Below, piece after piece: positions 1 to 7,582 of a stretch of DNA of 13,593 nt (within the stretch, counting starts at the first letter, position 1; each line of letters starts with the position of its first letter). Under the pieces are notes generated by a model that saw nothing but the letters and a program-made list of their open reading frames with translations, made no database searches and had not been told where the DNA came from. The stretch lies in assembly GCA_027017505.1 (NCBI GenBank), contig JALUQR010000064.1:1-13593 (forward strand), written 5' to 3'. This stretch comes from a bacterium (GTDB taxonomy: Bacteria; Desulfobacterota; GWC2-55-46; DRQE01). Both the position numbers and the translations under genes were made by a program.

Positions 1-169
1 GCTGTAGTATGCCGTGCGGGCCAACCCTGAAGGGGCCGAGCCTTACCTGTATGTGGCCTGCAATCTTGCGTTCAAGCCAGGTAAGGGGTAGCGGAAGGCC
101 GAACAGTATAAAGCCCAGCACAACCACCTTTACGAATATTATTGCAACCTCTATAAAAGCCTCTGTCAT
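1..169 (-). CDS. nuoH: NADH-quinone oxidoreductase subunit H, N-terminal part (cut by window edge)
   Basis: NuoH (ND1) is the membrane subunit of complex I that joins the hydrophilic arm to the proton-pumping arm and helps form the quinone chamber. Only the first 56 codons are present; the gene runs off the left edge. The ATG at 169-167 lies 3 nt after the stop of the cyclic-nucleotide-binding gene and has an AAAGG-type Shine-Dalgarno inside the end of that gene. Residues about 8-30 form a hydrophobic first transmembrane helix. They are followed by the family hallmark from about residue 33: ERK, then Q-R-LGP, then RVGP-G-LQ. This motif identifies NuoH clearly despite the truncation. The gene follows the usual nuo order except for the inserted gene before it. 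Confidence 0.93.
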   Translation of the reverse strand, partial: MTEAFIEVAIIFVKVVVLGFILFGLPLPLTWLERKIAGHIQVRLGPFRVGPHGILQ

Positions 170-172
170 GGT

Positions 173-643
173 CTACCTTTTTCTGCCCCACATGTAGTTA
201 ATCATCTCTATGTAGCGTATGTTCATGCCCCTTACTATGTTGTGTATGGCGAACACTATGTTCTTAAGTAGCTTGTAGACTATCCACGGGTGTTTGTCCA
301 CGAGGGTCTCAAAGTCCTTTCTCTCGAGCACATAGACCTCTATGTCTGAAAGGGCAACTATGGTTGCAGAGCGTGGTCTGCCGTCAAGAAAGCTCATCTC
401 TCCGAATATCTCGCCCTCCTTCATGAGGGTCAGGGTGAAGAGCTCACCATCCGGGGCCATCTTGCACGCCTTGACCTCTCCCTTACGGAGTATGTAGAGG
501 CTTTCTCCGTCCGAGGTCTCTGTGAATATGGTCTCTCCCTGTTTGTACTCCTTTTTGGTAAGAATCTTGCTTATCACCTCGAGTTCTGACTCTGTAAGAT
601 CTGCAAAAAATGGAATATTGCGTAATGTGTTAGGGTCTACCAT
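173..643 (-). CDS. Cyclic-nucleotide-binding domain protein without DNA-binding domain, embedded in the nuo operon
   Basis: This 156-residue protein of the CRP/cAMP-binding fold has no helix-turn-helix. Residues about 8-115 form the cyclic-nucleotide-binding beta roll. The phosphate-binding cassette is at about 79-94 (IFGEMSFLDGRPRSAT), with the Glu (E82) and Arg (R91) that in this family contact ribose and phosphate. Residues about 118-156 are mostly helical, end in a basic WGRKR tail, and are too short for a CRP-type DNA-binding domain. No transmembrane helix or signal peptide is seen, so it should be cytosolic. The ATG at 643 has an AGGGGGA Shine-Dalgarno. The gene starts 3 nt after the nuoG stop and ends 3 nt before nuoH, so it is almost certainly co-transcribed with complex I. 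A role as a nucleotide-responsive regulator or accessory of the complex is inference. The ligand (cAMP, cGMP, other or none) cannot be read from the sequence. Confidence 0.9.
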   Translation of the reverse strand: MVDPNTLRNIPFFADLTESELEVISKILTKKEYKQGETIFTETSDGESLYILRKGEVKACKMAPDGELFTLTLMKEGEIFGEMSFLDGRPRSATIVALSDIEVYVLERKDFETLVDKHPWIVYKLLKNIVFAIHNIVRGMNIRYIEMINYMWGRKR

Positions 644-646
644 GGT

Positions 647-3142
647 TTATTCCCCCTGTTTTTTTAATGCCCTTATCCTTACTGTGGAAACAACCCTGTC
701 TCTGGTTAAAAATCTGTTTGCAGGCTTTCCATCGAAGTTCTCGGGTATGAAGGCAACGCCGTCAGGGGTGCCCTCTCTTATTCTCACCGGTAGCCTCTCT
801 GTGTGGCCATCTGCCTCCACCTCCACAAGCTCTCCCTGTGTTACCCCCAGCCTTTCTGCTGCAGGCCCACCTATCTCCACTATGCATTCTCCGAGAAGTT
901 CTTTCAGTATACCCGAGCGCTGTGACAGTCTTGCCCCGTGAAGCAGATGGTTGCCCGTAAGAAGCCAGAACTCTTCAGGCCCCTTTTCGGGCACGGTGTA
1001 GCTGAACGCTGGTCTTAACCCTGCGGGCCTTACCTGCGAGCCACCCTTCAGTGTTTCCATGCCTCCAGCATCGCTATAGCCTGCAACCTCTCTGCGTATC
1101 TCTTCGAGCACATCCACGGGTCCTCCCGCATGGAAGCCCCTTTCGATGAGGTCTCCCAGCAGGGCTATTGTGTCCAGTGCGGTCTGTACATCCGCTTGTG
1201 GGTTTCTGACAGGCTCTATTCGCTGTATCCTGCCCTCCTGGTTTGTAAGTGTGCCTGTTTTTTCAGCCTGCAGTGCCATGGGCAGTACAAGGTGGGCCCT
1301 GCGTGCAGACTCTGTCATGAAGGAGTCCTGCACCACAAAGAAGTCAACCTTTGAGAGTGCACCCTCTATGCGGGCCCTGTCAGGATAAAGCCCCACCATG
1401 TCCTCTCCTATGATGTACAGACAGCCGAGCCCACCTGCCTCTGCAAGCTCCACCATACGGTGCACATCGCATCCTCTTTTTTCTGCGGGTCTGTAGCCTG
1501 GCTCAAGGTATGGATGCACGCCCATATCCCATGCCCCGCGCTGGTTTGCCCTGTCAAGGAAGGGCAGAACGCTTACATCTCCAACAGCCTTCCTCAGTAG
1601 CTCTGTGAGCACCCACAGCTCCTCCGAGCCATCGTCATACCTTAAAAGGTCTGTACCAGCAAGTATTCCCACAGAGCCTGCGTCAACAAGTGTCTGTGCA
1701 ATCCAGCGCACATCATCTGCGTTTGTGCCACTCACACTACAGAGTTCCTCCACAGAAAGTGCCCCCAGATTCTCCACACCCTCTATGCTGACCTCCCTTT
1801 TCTCAAGTATTGCCCTTACAAGTGCCGTGATGAATGCCCCTGTTGTCCCTGGTCTTACCCTTACAGAAAGCTGTGCGGAGCTATCGAGCTTCATACCCCT
1901 GGGCGAGGCTATAACGAGGGTGTTTCGCCTTGCACCCTGTGTGTACCTTACTATGTAGTCTGTTACAGGGTTTTCCTCTGAGAGCTGTCCACCGAGGACA
2001 ACCACCACATCGCTTTCTGCACAGCGATACACAGGGCTGGCTCCTTCTTTTATGCCAGTTGCCTCTATGAACTTAAGGCTACTTTCTGCAGACCAGCGCG
2101 AGGTGGAGTCAATATTCGGAGTGCCCACAACCCTTCGCATGAACTTCTGAAAGAGGTAGAGCTCCTCATTGGTGAGTGTTGCAGATGCAATACCTGCTGT
2201 CTTCTCTGCACCTGCCCTCAAAATGTTTTCCTTGAGCAGTTCCAGTGCACTGTCCCAGGATATGGGCCTGAATGTGCCGTCCCTTTCTTTAAGAAGGGGT
2301 GTCTTTATGCGTTCCTCAGAGTTTGCCACATCGTAGCCAAACCTTCCCCTTGCACACAGAAGCTTGCGGTTGAACCCGTCCTCTGGATGTGCAATGGCCC
2401 TTACCACGGTATCATCCCTTCTCTCAAGTGTCAGCCTGCATCCTGTGCCACAGTAGCCACACACGCTCTTTGCACTTACAAGGTCCCACGGTCTTGCCTT
2501 GTATCTGTAGGGAAGCCTCATGAAGGAGCCCACAGGGCATACCTCTATGCACATGCCACAGTGGTCGCAATCGAGCCTTGTTTTCATAAAACTCGTCTCT
2601 TCCTGGTGCACACCCCTGCCCACCGCAGCGAGCACACCCCTGCCAACCACCTCTTTGCAGACCCTCACACACCTCATACACTGCACACACCTGTTTGAGT
2701 TCTTCACTATAACTGGGCTTAAGATGTAGTCCCTGTCGTGGTGGCGCACCTTATCCTCTGTGAATCTACCCTTGCGAGGGCCATGTCTGTAGACAAGGTC
2801 CTGCAGTTCGCATTCTCCGCCCTTGTCGCACACGGGGCAGTCCAGCGGATGGTTTGAGAGCAGAAACTCTAGCATGGCACTGCGTGTTCTTTTAATCGTT
2901 TCGGTCTCGGTAAACACGCTCATATCAGGCATAACGGGCGTTATGCATGAGGGCTGGAGTTTACGCTGTCCCTCTATCTCCACAAGACACATCCTGCAGG
3001 AGCCAAGGCCTGAAAGCTCTGCCTGGTAGCAGAATGTGGGTATATCAAAGCCTGCCTCCCTTGCAGCATCCAGTATAAGGGTGCCTTCCCTTACGGTAAC
3101 CTCTTTACCATTTATCTTTAATGTTACAAGCCCTGTGCCCAT
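647..3142 (-). CDS. nuoG: NADH-quinone oxidoreductase subunit G (iron-sulfur / molybdopterin-fold subunit)
   Basis: NuoG carries electrons from NuoF/NuoE towards NuoI/NuoB in the hydrophilic arm of complex I. From the ATG at 3142 it has 831 residues. Ligand motifs run in order: a [2Fe-2S] domain (C38, C49, C52, C66); the His-ligated cluster motif H98-x3-C-x2-C-x5-C; two complete CxxCxxCxxxC motifs (C152-C162 and C192-C202); then CxxCxxxC with a distant Cys (C228, C231, C235, C263), matching the N7 site of molybdopterin oxidoreductases. The rest is a molybdopterin-oxidoreductase-like body with a dinucleotide-binding-type C-terminal domain from about residue 720. Classical NuoG has only CxxCxxC plus one distant Cys where this protein has two full ferredoxin motifs. 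A GTG at 3157 would add five residues and overlap nuoF; the ATG 2 nt after the nuoF stop is preferred, though neither has a strong Shine-Dalgarno. A formate-dehydrogenase-like subunit is less likely given the flanking nuo genes. Confidence 0.93.
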   Translation of the reverse strand: MGTGLVTLKINGKEVTVREGTLILDAAREAGFDIPTFCYQAELSGLGSCRMCLVEIEGQRKLQPSCITPVMPDMSVFTETETIKRTRSAMLEFLLSNHPLDCPVCDKGGECELQDLVYRHGPRKGRFTEDKVRHHDRDYILSPVIVKNSNRCVQCMRCVRVCKEVVGRGVLAAVGRGVHQEETSFMKTRLDCDHCGMCIEVCPVGSFMRLPYRYKARPWDLVSAKSVCGYCGTGCRLTLERRDDTVVRAIAHPEDGFNRKLLCARGRFGYDVANSEERIKTPLLKERDGTFRPISWDSALELLKENILRAGAEKTAGIASATLTNEELYLFQKFMRRVVGTPNIDSTSRWSAESSLKFIEATGIKEGASPVYRCAESDVVVVLGGQLSEENPVTDYIVRYTQGARRNTLVIASPRGMKLDSSAQLSVRVRPGTTGAFITALVRAILEKREVSIEGVENLGALSVEELCSVSGTNADDVRWIAQTLVDAGSVGILAGTDLLRYDDGSEELWVLTELLRKAVGDVSVLPFLDRANQRGAWDMGVHPYLEPGYRPAEKRGCDVHRMVELAEAGGLGCLYIIGEDMVGLYPDRARIEGALSKVDFFVVQDSFMTESARRAHLVLPMALQAEKTGTLTNQEGRIQRIEPVRNPQADVQTALDTIALLGDLIERGFHAGGPVDVLEEIRREVAGYSDAGGMETLKGGSQVRPAGLRPAFSYTVPEKGPEEFWLLTGNHLLHGARLSQRSGILKELLGECIVEIGGPAAERLGVTQGELVEVEADGHTERLPVRIREGTPDGVAFIPENFDGKPANRFLTRDRVVSTVRIRALKKQGE

Positions 3143-3144
3143 CT

Positions 3145-4398
3145 TCAGACCATGCACCTTTTGTGTTCTATATGGTACTGGAACTCCTCTTTAAAGTTTT
3201 TGAGCACACCCCTTAGGGCCATCACCGCACCATCTCCCAGGGGGCAGAATGTCCTTCCGAATATATTGCTACAGAGACTTTCCAGAAGCTCCACATCGCC
3301 TGGCATTCCCCTGCCATACTCTATCCTCTGCACTATCTTTTTAAGCCATGTGGTGCCCTCCCTGCAGGGTGTGCACTTACCGCAGGATTCGTGGCTGAAA
3401 AACCTCATTATTATGTATGCGGTCTTTACCATACATGTGGTCTCATCCATAACTATCACACCACCTGAACCAAGCATACTGCCTATCTTTGCGAGGGAAT
3501 CGAAGTCCATGGGGGTATCGAGCTCTCTTTCTGTAAGCATGGGGGCACTCACCCCGCCAGGGATAACCGCCTTGAGTTTTCTGTCGTCTCTTATACCGCC
3601 TGCATGCTTGTATATGATTTCCCTCAACGGTGTGCCCATGGGAAGCTCGTATAGACCTGGTCTTTTAACATGTCCGCTCACGCCGAATATCTTTGGCCCG
3701 GGGCTCTTCTCAGGCCCTATGGATGCAAACCACTCTGCCCCCTTATTCACTATGGCTGGCACACACGAAAGTGTCTCCACATTGTTTATAACCGTGGGTT
3801 TCCCGTAAAGCCCGCTCAGTGCTGGAAAGGGTGGTTTCTTGCGGGGCTGACCCCTGTAGCCCTCGATGGACTCAAGAAGGGCTGTCTCCTCACCACATAT
3901 GTATGCACCAAAGCCCCTGTGCACATACACATCAAGGGAGAATCCACTTCCCAGTATGTTCTCTCCAAGAAAGCCCTTCTCATAGGCCTCCTCTATGGCC
4001 TTCTGAAGCCTCTTTGCAGCGAACACGAACTCACCTCTTATGTATATGTAGGCCTTCCTGGCACCTATGGCATAGCTTGCTATGGCTATACCCTCTATGA
4101 GCAGATGCGGGTCGTACTCCATTATTCCGCGGTCCTTGAATGTGCCTGGCTCACCCTCATCGGCGTTACAGCAGAGGTACTTTTCAGGGGCATCCTTGGG
4201 TATGAAGCTCCACTTAAGCCCTGTTGGAAACCCTGCACCACCCCTGCCACGAAGCCCCGAGTCCTTGACCATCTGGATTATATCCTCTGGCTCCATACCA
4301 AGGGCCTTTTTGAGTGCCTGGTAGCCACCATCTGAAAGGTAGCTCTCTATGGTATGGGCACCCTCTTTGCCGAAGTTTTTAAGCAGTACCTTTTCCAT
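3145..4398 (-). CDS. nuoF: NADH-quinone oxidoreductase subunit F (NADH- and FMN-binding)
   Basis: NuoF oxidises NADH and passes electrons through FMN to cluster N3 at the tip of complex I. From the ATG at 4398 it has 417 residues, the usual length. Visible motifs are the glycine-rich nucleotide loop GRGGAGFPTG (about 51-60), NADEGEPG (about 78-85), and the [4Fe-4S] ligand set ESCGKCTPCREGT with a later FCPLG Cys (about C339, C342, C345, C385). The ATG shares one base with the nuoE stop (TGATG). A GTG immediately before it (4401) is equally possible and would add one residue. GGAAAGG lies a few bases upstream. NuoEFG together imply that this complex uses NADH rather than ferredoxin or F420 alone. 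Confidence 0.97.
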   Translation of the reverse strand: MEKVLLKNFGKEGAHTIESYLSDGGYQALKKALGMEPEDIIQMVKDSGLRGRGGAGFPTGLKWSFIPKDAPEKYLCCNADEGEPGTFKDRGIMEYDPHLLIEGIAIASYAIGARKAYIYIRGEFVFAAKRLQKAIEEAYEKGFLGENILGSGFSLDVYVHRGFGAYICGEETALLESIEGYRGQPRKKPPFPALSGLYGKPTVINNVETLSCVPAIVNKGAEWFASIGPEKSPGPKIFGVSGHVKRPGLYELPMGTPLREIIYKHAGGIRDDRKLKAVIPGGVSAPMLTERELDTPMDFDSLAKIGSMLGSGGVIVMDETTCMVKTAYIIMRFFSHESCGKCTPCREGTTWLKKIVQRIEYGRGMPGDVELLESLCSNIFGRTFCPLGDGAVMALRGVLKNFKEEFQYHIEHKRCMV

Positions 4399-4865
4399 CA
4401 CTTAAGCCTTTCCAGTATCTCCTCCACCTTCTTCTCTGTAAGGTTTTCGTAATAATCATCGTTTATCTGCATCACAGGTGCGGTGCCACAGCTTCCGAGA
4501 CACTGGACCGCCGAAAGGGTGAACCTTCTGTCAGAGGTGGTCTGGCCTGTTTTGATTCCAAGAAGCCTTTCTATGTGTTTCAGTATGTGCTCGCCTCCCA
4601 TAAGCGAGCAGGAAAGGTTTTCACACACCTGTATGTGATACCTGCCCACAGGCCTTTCCACATTGTACATGGTATAGAACCTTCCCACTGCTTCCACCTC
4701 AACGGGCTCCATCCCGAGAAGCCCTGCAACATATTCCATATCCTCCCTGGTCAGATAGCCCTTCTGGGCCTGTATCAGCTGCAGGGATGCCATACAGGCA
4801 GACCTTCTGGTGCGGTACTTTGGCACTATCTTTTCCTCTATTTCTTTTTTTATCCTCTCGTCCAT
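4398..4865 (-). CDS. nuoE: NADH-quinone oxidoreductase subunit E ([2Fe-2S] subunit)
   Basis: NuoE is the thioredoxin-fold [2Fe-2S] protein (cluster N1a) that pairs with NuoF in the NADH dehydrogenase module. It has 155 residues. An N-terminal helical part (about 1-70) is followed by the ligand pattern C81-x4-C86 and, further on, C122-x3-C126 in QCLGSCGTAP, which is diagnostic for the family. The ATG at 4865 is 2 nt after the nuoD stop, and the stop overlaps the nuoF start, so translation is probably coupled. The sequence is ordinary for the family and has no missing ligands. Confidence 0.97.
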   Translation of the reverse strand: MDERIKKEIEEKIVPKYRTRRSACMASLQLIQAQKGYLTREDMEYVAGLLGMEPVEVEAVGRFYTMYNVERPVGRYHIQVCENLSCSLMGGEHILKHIERLLGIKTGQTTSDRRFTLSAVQCLGSCGTAPVMQINDDYYENLTEKKVEEILERLK

Positions 4866-4867
4866 GA

Positions 4868-6073
4868 CTATTTGTCACACTCTCCGAAGACAGGGTCCAG
4901 GCTTGACACTATTGCAACCACATCTGCAAAGTACTCACCCCGTGAAAGTGTATCCATTGCCTGAAGGTTGCAGAAGCTCGGTGCCCTTATTTTCAACCTG
5001 TAGGGGCGCTCCGAGCCATCGCTTTTTATGTAAAATCCCAGCTCTCCCTTTGGTGCCTCTACGGCGGTATAGACCTCTCCTTTAGGCACCTTGAACCCGT
5101 GAGATATGTACTTGAAGTGATGTATGAGGGCCTCCATGTTCTGGTATATCTCGTGCTTCGGGGGTGGCACTATCTCTGGCATATCCACATTGAAGGGTCC
5201 ATCTGGCATGTCTCTGACACACTGCTCTATTATGCGAAGGCTCTGGCGCATCTCCTCTATCCTTACCATGTAGCGATCGAAACAGTCTCCATCGGTTCCC
5301 AGCGGTACCTTGAAGTCAACCCTGTCGTAGGCCATGTAGGGCTCATCCCTTCTTATATCCCAGTCCACCCCGCTTGCCCTGAGGTTCGGCCCGCTGAGGC
5401 CTATCTCTATGGCATCCTCTGCAGAGATTACACCCACACCACGGTTTCTCCTTATCCATATCCTGTTGCCCGTAAGGAGCCTTTCGTACTCGTCTATCTT
5501 CTTTGAGAGAATCCTTGAAAGCTCAAGACACTTATCTTTAAACTCCTGGGTAACATCGTACCTTACCCCGCCTATTCTCAGATAGCTGTATGTCATCCGT
5601 GCACCACAGAGCATCTCGAAAAGGTCAAGCACCATTTCTCTATCCCTTATGGCATAGAGCAGTACACTCATTGCTCCCAGGTCCACACCCCACGCACCAA
5701 CACACACAAGGTGTCCTGAAAGGCGGGATAGCTCTGCTGCTATAACCCTTATGTACTTGGCCCTTTCAGGCACCTCTATATCGAGCAGTTTCTCCACCGC
5801 CATGACATAGGCAAGGTTGTTGCTCATGCCACTCATGTAATCGAGTCTATCGGTGTAGGGTACGAACTGATGGTAGAGAAGGTTCTCTGCTATCTTCTCT
5901 GTACCCCTGTGGAGGTAGCCTATATCAGGGTCTGCCCTCAGCACCTTCTCGCCCTGCAGGTCCACCACAAGGTGCAGTACCCCGTGGGCAGAGGGATGCT
6001 GTGGGCCGAAACTCAAGGTGAGCCTCTTTGTGGTAATTGGCAGTTCTTCTGTGTTATTTTTTCTCTTCTCCAT
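4868..6073 (-). CDS. nuoD: NADH-quinone oxidoreductase subunit D (49 kDa, quinone-binding)
   Basis: NuoD forms the quinone-reduction site with NuoB. It derives from the large subunit of [NiFe] hydrogenases but lacks the metal-binding cysteines. It has 401 residues. The signature FGPQHPSAHG (22-31) supplies the His near the quinone head group, and DRLDYMS (75-81) supplies Tyr79, equivalent to the conserved quinone-contacting Tyr. GYLHRGTEK (52-60) and the C-terminal DPVFGE (393-398) are also typical. The ATG at 6073 overlaps the end of nuoC by 20 nt and has no visible Shine-Dalgarno. No other good start lies before the FGPQHPS motif, so coupling to nuoC translation is likely. NuoC and NuoD are separate genes here, not fused as in E. 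coli. Confidence 0.97.
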   Translation of the reverse strand: MEKRKNNTEELPITTKRLTLSFGPQHPSAHGVLHLVVDLQGEKVLRADPDIGYLHRGTEKIAENLLYHQFVPYTDRLDYMSGMSNNLAYVMAVEKLLDIEVPERAKYIRVIAAELSRLSGHLVCVGAWGVDLGAMSVLLYAIRDREMVLDLFEMLCGARMTYSYLRIGGVRYDVTQEFKDKCLELSRILSKKIDEYERLLTGNRIWIRRNRGVGVISAEDAIEIGLSGPNLRASGVDWDIRRDEPYMAYDRVDFKVPLGTDGDCFDRYMVRIEEMRQSLRIIEQCVRDMPDGPFNVDMPEIVPPPKHEIYQNMEALIHHFKYISHGFKVPKGEVYTAVEAPKGELGFYIKSDGSERPYRLKIRAPSFCNLQAMDTLSRGEYFADVVAIVSSLDPVFGECDK

Positions 6074-6554
6074 AGGGGTTGTACTCGTCCTTATAGCCTC
6101 TCAAGGGGTAGTCCTTTCTCAGGGGGAAACCCTCCCAGTCGTCAGGAAGGTATATGCGTTTGAGATTCGGGTGTCCTTCGAAAACTATACCAAACATATC
6201 GTATACCTCTCTTTCGTGCCAGTCCGCAGCCTTCCACACCCCTGTAACCGTTGGCACACTTTCGCCATCTGCAACTCTTATCTTAAGACGCAGTCTGTTT
6301 TTCTTTGTAATAGAGAGCAGGTGATATATAACCTCAAACCTCAGAGGCTCATCTGGATAATCCACCCCGAGGATGTCCACCAGGAACTTCATGTCAAAGG
6401 CAGGGTCTTCCTTTACGAATCTACAGACCTCCACTATGGAGTCCTTCCTCACCAGGCAGGTGAGCTCATCACGGAATACGGTTGTATCGAGCAGAGCTGT
6501 GCCGAACCTTTCTTTAAGTCTCTGTATGAAAAGCTCGTTACTGTTTTTTACCAT
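6054..6554 (-). CDS. nuoC: NADH-quinone oxidoreductase subunit C (30 kDa)
   Basis: NuoC is a structural subunit of the connecting part of the hydrophilic arm and packs against NuoD and NuoB. It has 166 residues, the usual length for an unfused NuoC. The family signature lies at about 110-123 (ADWHEREVYDMFGI), followed by GHPNLKRI and GFPLRKDYPLRGY at about 142-154. The ATG at 6554 lies inside the end of nuoB (17-nt overlap), and its own end overlaps nuoD by 20 nt. The three genes are therefore one translationally coupled block. Confidence 0.96.
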   Translation of the reverse strand: MVKNSNELFIQRLKERFGTALLDTTVFRDELTCLVRKDSIVEVCRFVKEDPAFDMKFLVDILGVDYPDEPLRFEVIYHLLSITKKNRLRLKIRVADGESVPTVTGVWKAADWHEREVYDMFGIVFEGHPNLKRIYLPDDWEGFPLRKDYPLRGYKDEYNPYGEEKK

Positions 6555-7095
6555 AGCTTACTGGTTTGAGCCCCCTCTGTGCGAATATCTCGGGATGCTC
6601 CCTTTTGATTTTCTCCTGCAGTTGCAGAAAGCCGAATATGAGTGCCTCTGGCCTTGGCGGACAGCCGGGCACGAACACATCCACAGGAACAACCCTCTCT
6701 GCACCCTGCACCACAGCGTATGTGTTGTATGGTCCTCCTGCAGAGGCACATCCACCCTGTGCTATAACCCAGCGTGGTTCTGCCATCTGATCGTAGAGTC
6801 TCTTTACAGCAGGGGCCATCTTCTTCGTTATGGTGCCTGCCACCACCATAACATCTGACTGTCTGGGCGAGGGTCTGAATATTATTCCGAATCTGTCCAG
6901 GTCATAGCGTGAGCAGGCGGTGCATATCATCTCTATGGCACAGCAGGCAAGCCCGAATGTCATGGGCCACAGAGACGAGGTTCTGCCCCAGTCCATGACC
7001 TTCTTTGAGACAGGGTTTGTCCTTAAAAAGTGAAGTATGCTCTCAAGGGTGGTGAACTGTGCAACTCCACCATATGGGTTTTCCTTCAAAAGCAT
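6538..7095 (-). CDS. nuoB: NADH-quinone oxidoreductase subunit B (cluster N2)
   Basis: NuoB carries [4Fe-4S] cluster N2, the last electron carrier before quinone. It has 185 residues. The ligands are visible: the tandem Cys pair C51-C52 in GLACCAIEM, C116 in AQGGCASAGG, and C145 in VPGCPPRPE. The N terminus (about 1-35) is variable in the family. The ATG at 7095 has a good GAGGTGAT Shine-Dalgarno and lies 11 nt after nuoA. All cluster ligands are present, so the subunit should be functional. Confidence 0.97.
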   Translation of the reverse strand: MLLKENPYGGVAQFTTLESILHFLRTNPVSKKVMDWGRTSSLWPMTFGLACCAIEMICTACSRYDLDRFGIIFRPSPRQSDVMVVAGTITKKMAPAVKRLYDQMAEPRWVIAQGGCASAGGPYNTYAVVQGAERVVPVDVFVPGCPPRPEALIFGFLQLQEKIKREHPEIFAQRGLKPVSYGKKQ

Positions 7096-7106
7096 CTCTC
7101 ATCACC

Positions 7107-7472
7107 TCACTTTATCCAGTCAAGAGCACCCTTTGCCCATGCATAGACAAGCCCCACAATGAGCACCGCTATAAATATAAACATCTCTATGAATACAAGG
7201 GTGGAGAGAGCAGGCTCCTTGAGTATTACTGCCCAGGGAAAAAGATAGAGGATTTCCACATCAAACACTATAAACAGGATTGCAATCATGAAGAAGTGAA
7301 TCCTGAAGTGGCCTGTGTCTGCTTCGCCAACGGGTTCCATACCACATTCCCATGGCGAAAGCTTTTCAGGATAGGGATTACGGGGCCTGAAAAGAGAACC
7401 CACAAAGAGAACCATGCAGGCCATGAATACCGCAAAACCCGTCATGAAAAGAATGGATAGATAGTCAGTCAC
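7107..7472 (-). CDS. nuoA: NADH-quinone oxidoreductase subunit A
   Basis: NuoA (ND3) is a three-helix membrane subunit near the quinone chamber of complex I. Hydrophobic helices lie at about 5-27, 59-80 and 88-112. The loop motif WECGMEPVG (41-49) carries the conserved Cys of the ND3 loop, and FDVE (70-73) supplies the conserved acidic residues of helix 2. The GTG at 7472 is chosen because it follows a GGGGGG stretch at suitable spacing and gives the usual family start (about 121 residues). An in-frame TTG at 7496 would add eight residues but lacks a Shine-Dalgarno. This is the first gene of the nuo operon, about 50 nt after the predicted transcription start. Confidence 0.94.
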   Translation of the reverse strand: MTDYLSILFMTGFAVFMACMVLFVGSLFRPRNPYPEKLSPWECGMEPVGEADTGHFRIHFFMIAILFIVFDVEILYLFPWAVILKEPALSTLVFIEMFIFIAVLIVGLVYAWAKGALDWIK

Positions 7473-7528
7473 CTTAACCCCCCACACTTCCTGCAAGGAA
7501 AAAGAGCTGAACTTCCAGAGTAGGAATG

Positions 7529-7557
7529 AAGATAAACCAACTCGGGGCTTTTGTCAA
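7529..7557 (-). promoter_or_regulatory. Predicted sigma70-type promoter of the nuo operon
   Basis: On the minus strand a perfect -35 box TTGACA (7557-7552) is followed by a 17-bp spacer and the -10 box TATCTT (7534-7529, 4 of 6 matches). The predicted start is near 7522, giving a leader of about 50 nt before the nuoA GTG. It sits in the 110-bp gap between the nitrilase-family gene and nuoA, the only sizeable gap ahead of the operon. Confidence 0.7.
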
Positions 7558-7565
7558 GGAGAAAT

Positions 7566-7582
7566 TTGTATACTGTATACAA
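7566..7582. promoter_or_regulatory. Perfect 17-bp palindrome, candidate operator upstream of the nuo promoter
   Basis: TTGTATACTGTATACAA has two exact 8-bp arms around one central base. It starts directly after the stop codon of the nitrilase-family gene and ends 8 bp before the nuo -35 box; its centre is about 52 bp upstream of the predicted start. The one-base centre and lack of a following T-run argue against a terminator. The form resembles operators of dimeric winged-helix regulators such as GntR- or MarR-family proteins. Which protein binds, and whether it activates or represses, cannot be told from the window. Confidence 0.6.

Noticed and set aside
173..643. Reading the cyclic-nucleotide-binding protein as a CRP/FNR transcription factor
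   Set aside because: After the binding domain only about 40 residues remain and no helix-turn-helix pattern is present.
2424..2690. Cys-rich 88-codon frame on the minus strand
   Set aside because: It is a shifted frame within nuoG, and its Cys and Gly content comes from the overlapping cluster-binding region.
647..3142. NuoG as the catalytic subunit of a formate dehydrogenase
   Set aside because: Its place between nuoF and nuoH and the N-terminal NuoG cluster pattern favour complex I, although the extra clusters are hydrogenase/Fdh-like.
3670..4335. 221-codon open frame on the plus strand
   Set aside because: It is antisense to nuoF, which is intact and highly conserved; no motif or ribosome binding site supports it.
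7473..7496. TTG start for nuoA
   Set aside because: No Shine-Dalgarno precedes it, while the GTG at 7472 follows a G-rich site and gives the usual N terminus.
7566..7582. The 17-bp palindrome as a terminator of the nitrilase-family gene
   Set aside because: The arms are separated by one base, the stem would be AT-rich, and AAATTTCTC instead of a T-run follows on the minus strand.
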